This document shows, in pieces, positions 1 to 9,144 of a stretch of DNA of 64,000 bases. Position 1 is the stretch's first letter; every line of letters starts with the position of its first letter. The notes below the pieces were generated by a model. It saw only the letters and a program-made list of their open reading frames with translations, had not been told where the DNA came from and made no database searches. The position numbers and the translations under genes are program-made. Source of the stretch: Streptomyces silvae (GTDB lineage: Bacteria; Actinomycetota; Actinomycetes; Streptomycetales; Streptomycetaceae); the NCBI RefSeq assembly GCF_016745505.1, contig NZ_JAERUC010000086.1, positions 87,801 to 151,800 of the forward strand, read 5' to 3'.

Positions 1-238
1 GGCCTTCGATGAAGTCCACGTCCGGCTTGTCCATCTGGCCGAGGAACTGACGGGCGTACGAGGAGAGGGACTCCACGTAGCGCCGCTGGCCCTCGGCGAA
101 GATCGTGTCGAACGCGAGCGACGACTTGCCCGATCCGGAGAGCCCGGTGAAGACGATGAGGGAGTCACGGGGGAGATCGAGCGAGACGTTCTTCAGGTTG
201 TGCTCGCGCGCGCCACGGACGATGAGACGGTCGGCCAC
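1..238 (-). CDS. uvrA: UvrABC system protein A, N-terminal part (cut by window edge)
   Basis: The first 79 codons of the excinuclease ABC damage-recognition ATPase are present; the rest lies off the left edge. The translation has the UvrA opening ([17 protein letters not shown]), the Walker A motif GLSGSGKSS and the segment [21 protein letters not shown] chose the GTG at 236-238 because it gives the usual MADRLIVRG start and has AGAAAGG about 11 bases upstream; a GTG nine bases further upstream sits directly against that site. UvrA dimers load UvrB (also in this window, 5900-8020) on damaged DNA for nucleotide excision repair. Confidence 0.95.
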   Translation of the reverse strand, partial: MADRLIVRGAREHNLKNVSLDLPRDSLIVFTGLSGSGKSSLAFDTIFAEGQRRYVESLSSYARQFLGQMDKPDVDFIEG

Positions 239-413
239 GCCGGTCCGCACCTTTCTGGAGAGAAATGGGGGAACTGAGCCCCTGTCCCAGGGTATGGGGG
301 GCGCCACAGCGATGTATGAAGCTTTCGACTCCGAGCGTATAGCACGCGCATTCGATTTACGGTCGACCGAAGACTCCATCACCCGAATGAGTGGTGAGGT
401 CTACGCTCGGCTC

Positions 414-1103
414 ATGACTGATCATGCGCGCGACCTGGAAGCTGTACGTGAAGCGACCGATCGGCTGCTCAGTGCCACGGGCACGATGGACGACGGCGCC
501 GTTGCCGAGCCGTCGCGGCTGCCGGGCTGGACCCGGGGCCATGTTCTTGCCCACCTGTCACGTAACGCCGACGCGCTCGTAAATGTTCTCCGAGGGCGCC
601 CGATGTACGCGAACAGCGAAACCCGGGACGCCGACATCGAACGCGGTGCGCCCCGCCCCCTGGCCGAGCAGGTCGCCGACCTGCGCACGAGCGGGGCGGC
701 CTTCCTCACCACGGCCGAGGCGCCGGCCGACTGGTCGCGCACGGTCACGATGCGCAACGGTGTGACGGACTCGGCCTCCCGGATCCCCTTCCGCCGCTGG
801 GTCGAGGTCGAGCTGCACCACGTCGACCTGGGCGTGGGGTACGAGCTGGAGGACCTGCCGGAGGAGTTCGTGAACCGGGAGAACGACTTCCTGGCAGAAC
901 GGTTCGCCGGGCATCCCGACGTCGTCCCCACGACGGCGGTCGCCCCGGACGGCAGGCTGTGGACCACGGGAGGCGGCGCGGACGGCCCCCCGGTGACCGT
1001 CCGGGGTGAGGCCGCCGACCTCCTCGGCTGGCTCTGCGGGCGCCGGGACGGCTCCGGGCTCACCGTGGAAGGCGGCAGCCTCCCCGCACTGCCTCCGCTA
1101 TAG
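414..1103 (+). CDS. maleylpyruvate isomerase family mycothiol-dependent enzyme
   Basis: The 229-residue protein has a DinB/MDMPI-type four-helix N-terminal domain. It shows the family signature [13 protein letters not shown] with an Asn two residues later, and a second metal-site segment [12 protein letters not shown] near residue 140. These His residues bind a divalent metal in the family, which uses mycothiol, the actinobacterial thiol. A C-terminal domain with the [15 protein letters not shown] segment follows, as in related actinobacterial proteins. The substrate is unknown. ATG at 387 is an alternative start; neither has a strong Shine-Dalgarno site. The MBL hydrolase follows after 10 bases and is probably co-transcribed. 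Confidence 0.85.
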   Translation: MTDHARDLEAVREATDRLLSATGTMDDGAVAEPSRLPGWTRGHVLAHLSRNADALVNVLRGRPMYANSETRDADIERGAPRPLAEQVADLRTSGAAFLTTAEAPADWSRTVTMRNGVTDSASRIPFRRWVEVELHHVDLGVGYELEDLPEEFVNRENDFLAERFAGHPDVVPTTAVAPDGRLWTTGGGADGPPVTVRGEAADLLGWLCGRRDGSGLTVEGGSLPALPPL

Positions 1104-1113
1104 GCTTCGTCAC

Positions 1114-1770
1114 ATGACGTACAGCGGAGCGGTCAAGGTCGGCGGGCGTGCGGACGTACACGAGCTGACGGATCTGATGATCTCCAAGGTCGCCGTCGGC
1201 CCGATGAACAACAACGCCTATCTGCTGCGCTGCCGGGCCACCGGCGAGCAGCTCCTGATCGACGCGGCCAACGAGGCCGGAACCCTGCTGCGGCTGATCG
1301 GTGACGACTCCATCGCCTCCGTCGTCACCACACATCAGCACGGCGACCACTGGCAGGCACTGGCCGAGGTGGTGGCGGCCACCGGCGCGCGCACCTACGC
1401 CGGGCGGTACGACGCCGAGGGCATCCCGGTCCCGACCGACGTCCTGGTCGACGACGAGGACACGGTCCGGGTCGGGCAGGTCACACTGACCGCCCGCCAC
1501 CTGACCGGCCACACCCCGGGCTCCATCGCGCTCGTCTACGACGACCCGCACGGAGCTCCGCACCTGTTCACCGGGGACTGCCTCTTCCCGGGCGGGGTCG
1601 GCAACACGCACAAGGACCCCGAGGCGTTCGCGAGCCTGCTCCACGACGTGGAGACCAAGCTCTTCGACCAGCTGCCCGACGAGACCTGGGTCTACCCGGG
1701 CCACGGTCACGACACCACGCTCGGTGCCGAGCGCCCGCACCTGCCGGAGTGGCGCGAGCGCGGCTGGTGA
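1114..1770 (+). CDS. MBL-fold metallo-hydrolase (glyoxalase II-like)
   Basis: This 218-residue metallo-beta-lactamase-fold hydrolase has the metal motif THQHGDHW near residue 71. Further ligands are seen in HLTGHTPGS, the Asp of FTGDCLFPGG, and the C-terminal YPGHGHDT. The length and the order GHTPGS, TGDCLF, PGHG match glyoxalase II-like single-domain hydrolases. It lies 10 bases after the mycothiol-type isomerase gene, so it may process a mycothiol thioester or conjugate; that is inference from context. The ATG at 1114 has no strong ribosome site, which fits translational coupling to the upstream gene. Confidence 0.88.
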   Translation: MTYSGAVKVGGRADVHELTDLMISKVAVGPMNNNAYLLRCRATGEQLLIDAANEAGTLLRLIGDDSIASVVTTHQHGDHWQALAEVVAATGARTYAGRYDAEGIPVPTDVLVDDEDTVRVGQVTLTARHLTGHTPGSIALVYDDPHGAPHLFTGDCLFPGGVGNTHKDPEAFASLLHDVETKLFDQLPDETWVYPGHGHDTTLGAERPHLPEWRERGW

Positions 1771-1784
1771 ACCGCTGAACGCCG

Positions 1785-1818
1785 GACGGCCGGGTGCCCC
1801 CATGGGGCCCCGGCCGTC
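1785..1818. terminator. bidirectional hairpin terminator
   Basis: GACGGCCGGG (1785-1794) pairs with CCCGGCCGTC (1809-1818), and an inner GCCCC/GGGGC stem closes a CAT loop. It sits between the convergent MBL hydrolase and terC genes and can serve both strands. There is no U-tract, which is common in Streptomyces. Confidence 0.8.
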
Positions 1819-1835
1819 GGTGTGTCGGTCAGGCG

Positions 1836-2846
1836 CTACTTCTCCGCGCCGACGTTCGCGCTGTCGTCCTTCTCCTCGTCCTTCTCCGCACCCTTCGCCG
1901 CCGCGTCCTGCTTCCTGGTGGCCATGAGGCTGGTGATCGTGGTGATCACCAGGACTCCGCAGATGACGGAGAGGGAGAACGGGATGGAGATCTCCGGGAC
2001 GTGCACCCCGGACTCGTGCAGGGCGTGCAGCACCAGCTTGACGCCGATGAACCCCAGGATCACCGAGAGCCCGTAGCTGAGGTGGACCAGCTTCTTCAGC
2101 AGTCCGCCGATCAGGAAGTACAGCTGGCGGAGGCCCATCAGGGCGAACGCGTTGGCGGTGAAGACGATGTACGGGTCCTGGGTCAGGCCGAAGATCGCCG
2201 GGATGGAGTCCAGCGCGAACAGCACGTCCGTGGTGCCGATGGCGAGCATGACCACCATCAGGGGGGTCAGGACGCGCTTGCCGTTGTTCCGGATGAAGAG
2301 CTTCGTCCCGTGGTACCTGTCCGCGACACCGAAGCGGTGCTCGATGGACTTCAGGAGACGGTTCTCCTCGAACTCGTCCTCCTCCTCGTCGGCCCGCGCC
2401 TCCTGGATCAGCTTCCATGCGGTGTAGATCAGGAACGCGCCGAAGATGTAGAAGACCCACGAGAAGTTGGCGATGACGGCGGCACCGGCGGCGATGAAGA
2501 TCGCACGCAGCACCAGGGCGATGAGCACACCGATGAGCAGCACCCGCTGCTGGAGCTGCGAGGGCACCGAGAACTTCGCCATGATCAGGACGAAGACGAA
2601 GAGATTGTCGACACTGAGCGACTTCTCGGTGATGAAGCCGGCGAAGAACTCGCCCGAGGCCTGGCTCTCGCCGAAGACCAGCAGTCCGAGGCCGAAGAGC
2701 ACGGCCAGGGCGATCCAGACGATCGTCCAGATTCCGGCTTCCTTGGTCGACACGTCATGGGGCTTGCGCCCGATGAAGAAGTCGACGGAGATGAGGGCGA
2801 CGAGACCGAGAATGGTCAGCGCCCAGAGGGTCCATGAAACGTCCAC
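1836..2846 (-). CDS. terC: TerC family integral membrane protein (probable Mn2+ exporter)
   Basis: This 336-residue polytopic membrane protein has about nine predicted hydrophobic segments. It carries the TerC signatures TEKSLSVDNLFVF (about 73-85) and TTDVLFALDSIPA, whose acidic residues are thought to line a metal path. A cytoplasmic charged loop lies in the middle (ADEEEDEFEENR), and the C-terminal tail is Lys/Glu-rich. TerC/Alx family members export manganese, and a manganese riboswitch directly upstream supports that role. The GTG start at 2846 has GGAGG four bases upstream, inside the riboswitch expression platform. Two TerD genes lie next upstream on the same strand. Confidence 0.93.
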   Translation of the reverse strand: MDVSWTLWALTILGLVALISVDFFIGRKPHDVSTKEAGIWTIVWIALAVLFGLGLLVFGESQASGEFFAGFITEKSLSVDNLFVFVLIMAKFSVPSQLQQRVLLIGVLIALVLRAIFIAAGAAVIANFSWVFYIFGAFLIYTAWKLIQEARADEEEDEFEENRLLKSIEHRFGVADRYHGTKLFIRNNGKRVLTPLMVVMLAIGTTDVLFALDSIPAIFGLTQDPYIVFTANAFALMGLRQLYFLIGGLLKKLVHLSYGLSVILGFIGVKLVLHALHESGVHVPEISIPFSLSVICGVLVITTITSLMATRKQDAAAKGAEKDEEKDDSANVGAEK

Positions 2847-2850
2847 TGCG

Positions 2851-2899
2851 CCTCCGGCAGTTCGCTACGGCTATAGATCAGCGTCGTCGCTGCCGGAGG
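2851..2899 (-). promoter_or_regulatory. riboswitch expression platform: Shine-Dalgarno sequestering helix
   Basis: On the minus strand CCTCCGGCAG (2890-2899) is perfectly complementary to CTGCCGGAGG (2851-2860), which contains the terC ribosome-binding site GGAGG. CCTCCG is also the 3' strand of aptamer helix P1. P1 formation (ligand bound) and ribosome-site sequestration are therefore mutually exclusive. That predicts translation ON when Mn2+ is high, as expected for an exporter. Confidence 0.8.
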
Positions 2900-3003
2900 T
2901 CTCTTCCACCCGGGAGCGCGGGATGCGCGCCGGGCCGACGCCCCGGGACCGGTCACAGTCCGTACTGACGGGAACGCCGCGATCGGGAGTACTCCCCTCC
3001 GCA
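2890..3003 (-). promoter_or_regulatory. yybP-ykoY (manganese) riboswitch aptamer
   Basis: Read on the minus strand, the region opens with CGGAGGGGAGTA (from 3001) and closes with GAAGAGACCTCCG (ending at 2894). These are the two conserved ends of the yybP-ykoY aptamer: the GGGGAGUA loop and the 3' GAC before the closing helix. P1 is a perfect 6-bp stem, 2996-3001 with 2894-2899. The interior holds a CGTCAGTACGG element and strong GC hairpins. The family binds Mn2+ and commonly controls TerC/Alx-type and other Mn exporters, as here. I identified it by motif, not by a covariance model. Confidence 0.85.
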
Positions 3004-3112
3004 CCAAGAACAGTACCTGAATCACCAAGAAACAGTAAAGTCTCTGCCAAGGTGGAGCCAAAATGCCTGGTCAGGGGCTAGGTGGAAGGTATCTGACCCG
3101 CTGTCACCCCGC

Positions 3113-5050
3113 TCAGCGGTAGCCCGCCCGCCGCGCGGCGGCCACCAGCGCCAGCACCTGCTCCAGGACACGGCTGCCCTGCGGCGCCCGCAGGGGCTCG
3201 TACGTCCACGCGTGGCCCACCCAGGGGTCGGCCAGGTGATCGTCGGCCACCGGGGTGATCCGGAGCAGGGAGCGCCACAGGGGGTCCAGCACCGGGCCGT
3301 AGGCGCGGGTGTCCTCGCGGTCGGCCACCATCAGCAGGTGCACGCCCACCGAGGGGCCCTCGTCGGCCAGATAGCGCAGCTGGGTGACGGCCCTGTCGTC
3401 GAATCCGTGCGGGAAGTCGTTGACGATGAGCAGCTGTTCCGCCGTGTCGAGGTCCGGGGGCAGCGCGTCGGAGGCTCCGGCCCTGATCGCCATCTGCACC
3501 AGGTCGACGCGCCGGGTGAGGTGGGCGAGGACCGAGGACACGCCCTCCGCCCCGGCGGCGGGGGGCCCGGCGAGGACCCCGGCGTCGACCAGGGGGGCGA
3601 GCGGGCCCGCGGCGGAGCCGGCCGGGTCGATGACGTGCACGGAGAACTCGTCCGCCGGGTACACGGCGAGCAGCCGTGCGGCCAGGGCGACCGCGGTCTC
3701 CATGGCCAGGGTGCGCAGCCGGTCCCCGGGTGTCGCGGCGGCCTCCTCGGAGGCCGTACGCCCGCTGTCGACCCAGATGCCGCGCTCCAGGGGGAGCCGC
3801 ACCAGCAGGGGGATGCGCAGGCCGATGCCCTCGGGGAGGTGGAGGTCGCCGATGCGCAGGGCCATCGGGATCTCCATCGGGACGCGGTAGCCGTGCCAGA
3901 CGGGGTTGCCCCAGCCCGCGTAGGCGGCGGGCAGGGCCGGTTCGACCACGGCGGACTCGGCGGCGAGCTGGGCGAGGTCGCGTTCGAGCGCCTCGCGGGC
4001 CCGGCCGGTGAGTTCGTCGTGCTTGGCCCGGGCTTCCTCGCGGGCCCGGTCGCCCGCTCCCCCGATGCGGCTGCGCGGGTCGGAGAGGGCCCGGTCGAGC
4101 TCCTGGTCCATCCGGGACTCGGCGAAGTCGACCGCGCTCCGGTAGGCGGCGACGGCCCGGGCGAGGTCCTCGAACATGCCCCAGATCTGGTTGTAGAGGC
4201 GCTCGTCCATGGACCAGCCGGTGGCGTCACCGGCGACGGGCTGCGCGGGCTGCCCGGGGGCGGCGGGCGGGGCCGCCGGGGGCGGGGGCGGCGGCGCGGA
4301 GGTCTGGCGCCGCGGGTGCGCGTAGTTGACGGGGCCGCCGGAGGTCTCCGTGCGCGCGGGGGCGGGATCCGGCGGGGCGGGGGCGGGATCCGGCGGGGCG
4401 GGCGCGGCCGGGCCGCCGTCCCCGGAGGCCGGGGGGCCCGCGGGGTGGCGTACCCGCTCGCCGTCGGGGGTGCGGGGCGGAGGCGTCACGGAGCGGGCGA
4501 GCCCGGAGGCGACGGCCTCCTGGATGGAGGCGGCGACCTCCGCCGCCTCCGCCACCCCCTGGTCGGCGAGCATCCCGGCGAGCCCCGCCGCGTACCCCTG
4601 GCCGACGGCCCGGACCTTCCAGACGCCCTGGCGGCGGTAGAGCTCCAGGGCGGACACGGCGGACTCGGTGTCCAGACCGGTGAGGGTGAACGTGGCGATC
4701 TCGGTGCCGTCGAGTCCGGTCACGGCGACGAAGGGGGCGGCGACCGCGCCGAATCTGGCCGGCTGCCCGGGCCCCAGGGGCAGCGCGAGGAGCACGGTGA
4801 CGCGGTGCACCGAACCGGGCAGGGCGTCCAGGTCCACGGCCAGCCGGTGGTCGGCCGCGGCCTGCCGGGACACCTCGAGGCCGGGCACCCGGTGCGACGC
4901 GGGGTGGGCTATCCACTCGGCGCCCCGGACGGTGCCCCGCTCGTCCCCGAGCGTGGCCCCGGCCACGACGGGTGAGCCCGCCGACACCCTGATCTCCAGA
5001 CGGGTCTGGGGCAAGGTGTGGTTCTGCCCTCGGACCAGCTCGGCCGTCAT
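3113..5050 (-). CDS. TerD-domain protein with C-terminal FtsK/HerA-like (degenerate ATPase) domain
   Basis: The product has 645 residues. Residues 1-165 form a TerD-type calcium-binding beta-sandwich, recognisable from FTLTGLDTESAVSALELYRR and WKVRAVGQGYAAGLAGML. A Pro/Ala-rich linker (about 185-285) contains a short DPAPAPPDPAPA repeat, followed by a charged helical stretch (about 290-375). The C-terminal 240 residues resemble FtsK/HerA/EccC P-loop folds: a FSVHVIDPAGSAAGPLAPL strand, a Walker B-like LLIVNDFPHGFDD and an SVGVHLLMVADRE strand. No GxxxxGK[ST] Walker A is visible where expected (around WVDSGRTASEEA). I chose the ATG at 5050 (MTAELVRGQ), preceded by GAGGGGA. It probably acts with the TerD protein encoded just upstream and with TerC at the membrane. 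Confidence 0.8.
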   Translation of the reverse strand: MTAELVRGQNHTLPQTRLEIRVSAGSPVVAGATLGDERGTVRGAEWIAHPASHRVPGLEVSRQAAADHRLAVDLDALPGSVHRVTVLLALPLGPGQPARFGAVAAPFVAVTGLDGTEIATFTLTGLDTESAVSALELYRRQGVWKVRAVGQGYAAGLAGMLADQGVAEAAEVAASIQEAVASGLARSVTPPPRTPDGERVRHPAGPPASGDGGPAAPAPPDPAPAPPDPAPARTETSGGPVNYAHPRRQTSAPPPPPPAAPPAAPGQPAQPVAGDATGWSMDERLYNQIWGMFEDLARAVAAYRSAVDFAESRMDQELDRALSDPRSRIGGAGDRAREEARAKHDELTGRAREALERDLAQLAAESAVVEPALPAAYAGWGNPVWHGYRVPMEIPMALRIGDLHLPEGIGLRIPLLVRLPLERGIWVDSGRTASEEAAATPGDRLRTLAMETAVALAARLLAVYPADEFSVHVIDPAGSAAGPLAPLVDAGVLAGPPAAGAEGVSSVLAHLTRRVDLVQMAIRAGASDALPPDLDTAEQLLIVNDFPHGFDDRAVTQLRYLADEGPSVGVHLLMVADREDTRAYGPVLDPLWRSLLRITPVADDHLADPWVGHAWTYEPLRAPQGSRVLEQVLALVAAARRAGYR

Positions 5051-5167
5051 CGCCCTGTCCCCTCGACGTTCGGTGTGGTGCCCTGCCATGGGCGCAGCTC
5101 CCGGCGGCGGGTGCCTCCGGGAGCTGCTCGTACGGATCCGCGGGCCGGTCCGGCCCCGCTGCCGCGC

Positions 5168-5746
5168 CTACAGGTGCGGCAGGATCGCCGGCATCAGGTC
5201 CTGGAACGTACGGCCGTTGGCCGGGTTGCCGAGTGCGGTCATCTGCCATCCGCCGCCCGCGCGGTGCACCTTCGCCATGATCTGCGCCGTGTACTGGCCG
5301 CCGCCGTCCAGCGTGTAGCGGGCGAGCTCCTGGCCGTTGGTCTCGTCGACGATGCGACAGAAGGCGTTCTGCACCTCCTGGAACGTCTGGCCGGTGAACG
5401 AGTTCACCGTGAAGACGATCTGGTCGATGTGGACCGGGACCCGCTGGAGGTCGACGAGGATCGCCTCGTCGTCGCCGCCGGAGCCGGCGCCGCCGACCAG
5501 GTTGTCGCCGGTGTGCTTGACCGAACCGTCGTCGCTGACGAGGTGGCGGAAGAACACGACGTCCACGGGCTGCTTGTCGGCGAAGAGCACCGCCGAGGCG
5601 TCCAGGTCGATCTCCCGGGTGCGCGAGCCGAACAGCCCGCGGCGCGGGGCCGCCTGCCAGCCGAGCCCCATCCGTACCGCGGTCAGGGTCCCCCCGTCGC
5701 TCTTCTGCAGGCTGATGGCCTGGCCCTTGGTCATGTTGACCGTCAC
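5168..5746 (-). CDS. TerD family stress protein
   Basis: This 192-residue stand-alone TerD domain spans the whole protein, with LDASAVLFADKQPVDVVFFR, a DDEAILVDL acidic motif and the family end segment GNPANGRTFQDLMPAIL. TerD proteins bind Ca2+ through conserved acidic residues and belong to the Ter membrane-associated stress complex. I chose the GTG at 5746, with AGAGGGGA about 7 bases upstream; the in-frame ATG four codons later is an alternative. The larger TerD fusion follows 117 bases downstream on the same strand, then terC. Confidence 0.92.
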   Translation of the reverse strand: MTVNMTKGQAISLQKSDGGTLTAVRMGLGWQAAPRRGLFGSRTREIDLDASAVLFADKQPVDVVFFRHLVSDDGSVKHTGDNLVGGAGSGGDDEAILVDLQRVPVHIDQIVFTVNSFTGQTFQEVQNAFCRIVDETNGQELARYTLDGGGQYTAQIMAKVHRAGGGWQMTALGNPANGRTFQDLMPAILPHL

Positions 5747-5899
5747 GCGCTGTCCCCTCTCCGCTTGCCCCGCCACCTTCGGTGTGCGGTTTCCCCGCAC
5801 CCTACGCAGTCCCCCGAGGCGGAAAGGAGCCATGGGCCGTTTTTGTGTCGGTCCTGCAACACTGCGCGCCCCCGCGGGGACACCGCGCGCCCCAGGAGG

Positions 5900-8020
5900 T
5901 CAGGCCAGGCCCGCCTCCCTCATCTGCCGCAGCTCCTTCTTCAGCTCCCCCACCTCGTCACGGAGCCGGGCGGCGACCTCGAACTGCAGGTCGGCGGCTG
6001 CGGCCCGCATGCGGTCCGTCATCTCCTCGATGATCCCCGCGAGCTCGGCGGCGGGCCGGTCGGTGACCACCGCTCCGTCCTTCTTCGCCTTGCCCCCCGG
6101 GGCCGCCTTGGCGCCCAGCGAGGGGACGGGGGCCTTGGTGTCCTTGGCCTGCCGGTAGCCGGTGCCGAGCAGCTGCTCGGTGTCGACCTCCTCGCGGGCG
6201 ATGGACGCGACGATGTCGTTGATCTTCTTGCGGAGCGGCTGCGGGTCGACGCCCCGCTCGGTGTTGTAGGCGATCTGCTTCTCGCGGCGGCGGTTGGTCT
6301 CGTCGATGGCCTGCGCCATCGCGGGGGTGACCTTGTCGGCGTACATGTGGACCTGCCCCGAGACGTTACGGGCGGCACGTCCGATGGTCTGGATCAGCGA
6401 GGTGCCGGAGCGCAGGAAGCCCTGCTTGTCCGCGTCGAGGATGGCCACGAGCGACACCTCGGGCAGGTCGAGGCCCTCCCGCAGGAGGTTGATGCCGACC
6501 AGGACGTCGTACTCCCCGGAGCGCAGCTCGCGCAGCAGCTCGATGCGGCGCAGCGTGTCGACGTCGCTGTGGAGGTAGCGGACCTGGATGCCCAGCTCCA
6601 GGAAGTAGTCCGTGAGGTCCTCGGACATCTTCTTGGTGAGGGTGGTGACCAGGACGCGCTCGTCCTTCTCGGTCCGCTTGCGGATCTCGTGGACCAGGTC
6701 GTCGATCTGGCCCTCGGTGGGCTTGACGACGACCTCCGGGTCGACGAGCCCGGTGGGCCGGATGATCTGCTCGACGTACCCGTCGCCCCGGGACATCTCG
6801 TACTTCCCCGGGGTGGCGGAGAGGTAGACCGTCTGGTCGATACGGCCCAGGAACTCCTCCCACTTCAGCGGGCGGTTGTCCAGGGCGGACGGCAGCCGGA
6901 AGCCGTGGTCGACGAGGGTCCGCTTGCGGGAGGCGTCGCCCTCGTACATCGCGCCGATCTGCGGGACGGTGACGTGCGACTCGTCCAGGACGAGGAGGAA
7001 GTCCTCGGGGAAGTAGTCGAGGAGGGTGTTGGGGGCGGTGCCGGGCGAGCGGCCGTCGAAGTGCATGGAGTAGTTCTCGACGCCGGAGCAGGTGCCGATC
7101 TGCCGCAGCATCTCGATGTCGTACGTGGTGCGCATGCGCAGCCGCTGGGCCTCCAGCATCTTGCCCTGCTTCTCCAGCTCGGCCAGGCGCTGCTCCAGCT
7201 CCTGCTCGATGCCGGTGACGGCCTTCTCCATGCGCTCGGGACCCGCCACGTAGTGGCTGGCGGGGAAGACGTGGAGCGAGGCGTCCTCGCTGATGACCTC
7301 GCCGGTGAGCGGGTGGAGGGTCGAGAGCGCCTCGATCTCGTCGCCGAACATCTCGATGCGGACGGCCAGCTCCTCGTACACCGGGAAGATCTCGATGGTG
7401 TCGCCGCGGACGCGGAAAGTGCCGCGGGTGAACGCCAGGTCGTTGCGGGTGTACTGGATCTCGACGAAGCGGCGCAGCAGCTGGTCGCGGTCGACCTCGT
7501 CGCCGACCTTGAGCTGGACCATCCGGTCCACGTACTCCTGGGGGGTGCCCAGGCCGTAGATGCAGGAGACGGAGGCGACCACGACGACGTCGCGCCGGGT
7601 GAGCAGCGAGTTCGTCGCGGAGTGCCTCAGGCGCTCGACCTCCTCGTTGATCGAGGAGTCCTTCTCGATGTAGGTGTCCGACTGCGGGACGTACGCCTCG
7701 GGCTGGTAGTAGTCGTAGTACGAGACGAAGTACTCCACGGCGTTGTTCGGGAGGAGCTCGCGGAACTCGTTGGCCAGCTGGGCGGCGAGCGTCTTGTTCG
7801 GCGCCATCACCAGGGTGGGGCGCTGCAGCTTCTCGATCATCCAGGCGGTCGTCGCCGACTTGCCCGTGCCGGTCGCGCCGAGCAGGACGACGTCCTTCTC
7901 CCCCGCGCGGACACGCCGGTCCAGCTCGGCGATGGCCGCCGGCTGGTCACCGCTGGGCTGGTAGGGACTGACGACCTCGAAAGGCGCCACCGAACGTTCG
8001 ATCTTCGAGACTGGCCGCAT
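5900..8020 (-). CDS. uvrB: UvrABC system protein B (excinuclease subunit)
   Basis: The full-length 706-residue UvrB has Walker [12 protein letters not shown] (about 48-58), the beta-hairpin [12 protein letters not shown] that clamps DNA, Walker B-like DESH, and helicase motifs near the C-terminus (QTIGRAARN). A UVR domain ([23 protein letters not shown], positions given as two parts: helix 1 near 660, helix 2 near 675) contacts UvrC. The ATG at 8020 gives the usual [16 protein letters not shown] start. UvrB verifies lesions after UvrA loading and recruits UvrC; the uvrA gene begins at the left window edge. I see no convincing LexA box upstream. Confidence 0.97.
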   Translation of the reverse strand: MRPVSKIERSVAPFEVVSPYQPSGDQPAAIAELDRRVRAGEKDVVLLGATGTGKSATTAWMIEKLQRPTLVMAPNKTLAAQLANEFRELLPNNAVEYFVSYYDYYQPEAYVPQSDTYIEKDSSINEEVERLRHSATNSLLTRRDVVVVASVSCIYGLGTPQEYVDRMVQLKVGDEVDRDQLLRRFVEIQYTRNDLAFTRGTFRVRGDTIEIFPVYEELAVRIEMFGDEIEALSTLHPLTGEVISEDASLHVFPASHYVAGPERMEKAVTGIEQELEQRLAELEKQGKMLEAQRLRMRTTYDIEMLRQIGTCSGVENYSMHFDGRSPGTAPNTLLDYFPEDFLLVLDESHVTVPQIGAMYEGDASRKRTLVDHGFRLPSALDNRPLKWEEFLGRIDQTVYLSATPGKYEMSRGDGYVEQIIRPTGLVDPEVVVKPTEGQIDDLVHEIRKRTEKDERVLVTTLTKKMSEDLTDYFLELGIQVRYLHSDVDTLRRIELLRELRSGEYDVLVGINLLREGLDLPEVSLVAILDADKQGFLRSGTSLIQTIGRAARNVSGQVHMYADKVTPAMAQAIDETNRRREKQIAYNTERGVDPQPLRKKINDIVASIAREEVDTEQLLGTGYRQAKDTKAPVPSLGAKAAPGGKAKKDGAVVTDRPAAELAGIIEEMTDRMRAAAADLQFEVAARLRDEVGELKKELRQMREAGLA

Positions 8021-8059
8021 GCAACCACCGTACGACCACCCACTGACAACGGCCGGGGA

Positions 8060-8929
8060 TCAGCGCCCCCGCGGCTGCCGGTACGCCCTGCGCGAGGCGG
8101 TCTCGTAGGGCGGTGCGGGGCTGCGCTGGGCGGGGATCGAAGTCATCGGGCCACCGCGCCGGGCCAGGTGTCCGGGCGGCGGCGCGGCTCCCGGGCGTGT
8201 GCCGGTCACCACCAGGGGGTCGATCATCACGATCACCGCGGCGAGCAGCAGGAAGCAGCCCGGGCCGATCATCATCGGCAGGAGCAGCGAGGTGGGGGAC
8301 TCGCCTGCCTGCGGCGAAGCGTCGGGGTGCAGGTGCACCTGGAGCGCGGCCATCCCGGTGTAGTGCATCCCGCTCACGGCCACACCCATGGCGACGCTCG
8401 CGCCGAGGCTCGGGAGGAAGCCGCGGATGGAGACGGCCGCCCACAGAGCGGCCGTGGCGGCCACCACGGCGATGAGGACGGAGAGCGAGACGGTGAGGAT
8501 GTCGTACTCGAACAGTCCGTCGAAGTTCATTCCGGCCATGCCGAGGTAGTGCATGGAGGCGACCCCGAGGCCGGTGACCGTCCCGCCGGTGACCAGTGCC
8601 ATCCGGGTGGCGCCCCGGTAGCCGACGAGGAATATGCCGACCCCGACCATCACGACCGCCACGCCGAGGCTGGCGAAGGTGAGGGGCCTGTCGTAGCTCA
8701 TCGGCGCCTCCTGGACGGTGAAGCCCAGCATCGCGATGAAGTGCATCGTCCAGATGCCGGAGCCGATGGAGGTCGCCCCGAGGGCCAGCCAGCCGGCTCT
8801 GGAGGTGCCCCGGGTGCGCAGGGAGCGTGTGGTGCACCGAAGACCGAGCGATGCGCCGAGGCATGCCATGAGGAACGCCGTGACGGGCGTCACGAGGCCG
8901 TAGGTGAATCCGTCAACTGTGCCCTGCAT
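8060..8929 (-). CDS. MHYT-domain integral membrane sensor
   Basis: This 289-residue protein has seven hydrophobic segments and three copies of the MHYT signature: MHFIAM (near 61), MHYLGM (near 127) and MHYTGM (near 187). In the family, Met and His of these motifs, on the outer membrane face, are proposed to bind copper and sense O2, CO or NO. No GGDEF, EAL or kinase domain follows; the C-terminal 50 residues are Pro/Arg-rich and cytoplasmic, so the output partner is unknown. It is transcribed divergently from the glycerophosphodiesterase gene. Confidence 0.9.
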   Translation of the reverse strand: MQGTVDGFTYGLVTPVTAFLMACLGASLGLRCTTRSLRTRGTSRAGWLALGATSIGSGIWTMHFIAMLGFTVQEAPMSYDRPLTFASLGVAVVMVGVGIFLVGYRGATRMALVTGGTVTGLGVASMHYLGMAGMNFDGLFEYDILTVSLSVLIAVVAATAALWAAVSIRGFLPSLGASVAMGVAVSGMHYTGMAALQVHLHPDASPQAGESPTSLLLPMMIGPGCFLLLAAVIVMIDPLVVTGTRPGAAPPPGHLARRGGPMTSIPAQRSPAPPYETASRRAYRQPRGR

Positions 8930-9144
8930 GCTGGTACGCCCTTCGCGGTGTGCCCGGGTTCGGGGGTGACCCTAAAGGGCAAGGCCCGGCAAGCAAACAT
9001 AAGAGCGGCATTTTATCCCCCTCTGGGCCCTCCGCGGATCCGGCACCCACCGTTCCGTTCACAACATGGCCATGATCCTCCTCCCCTTCGTTGGGGATCG
9101 GATGCGAGTCTCTGCGTGTCCGCATCTCGACGCGAGGAGTACGC

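Noticed and set aside
239..400. LexA-like box upstream of uvrA (TCGAAT-N4-GTGC on the minus strand)
   Set aside because: Only the left half fits the actinobacterial SOS box; the right half has too many mismatches to claim control.
7985..8000. CGAACGTTCG palindrome near the uvrB start
   Set aside because: It lies inside the coding region and lacks the four-base spacer of a LexA site.
9040..9144. PHO box upstream of the glycerophosphodiesterase
   Set aside because: Only one GTTCACA half-site is visible; a PHO box needs adjacent direct repeats.
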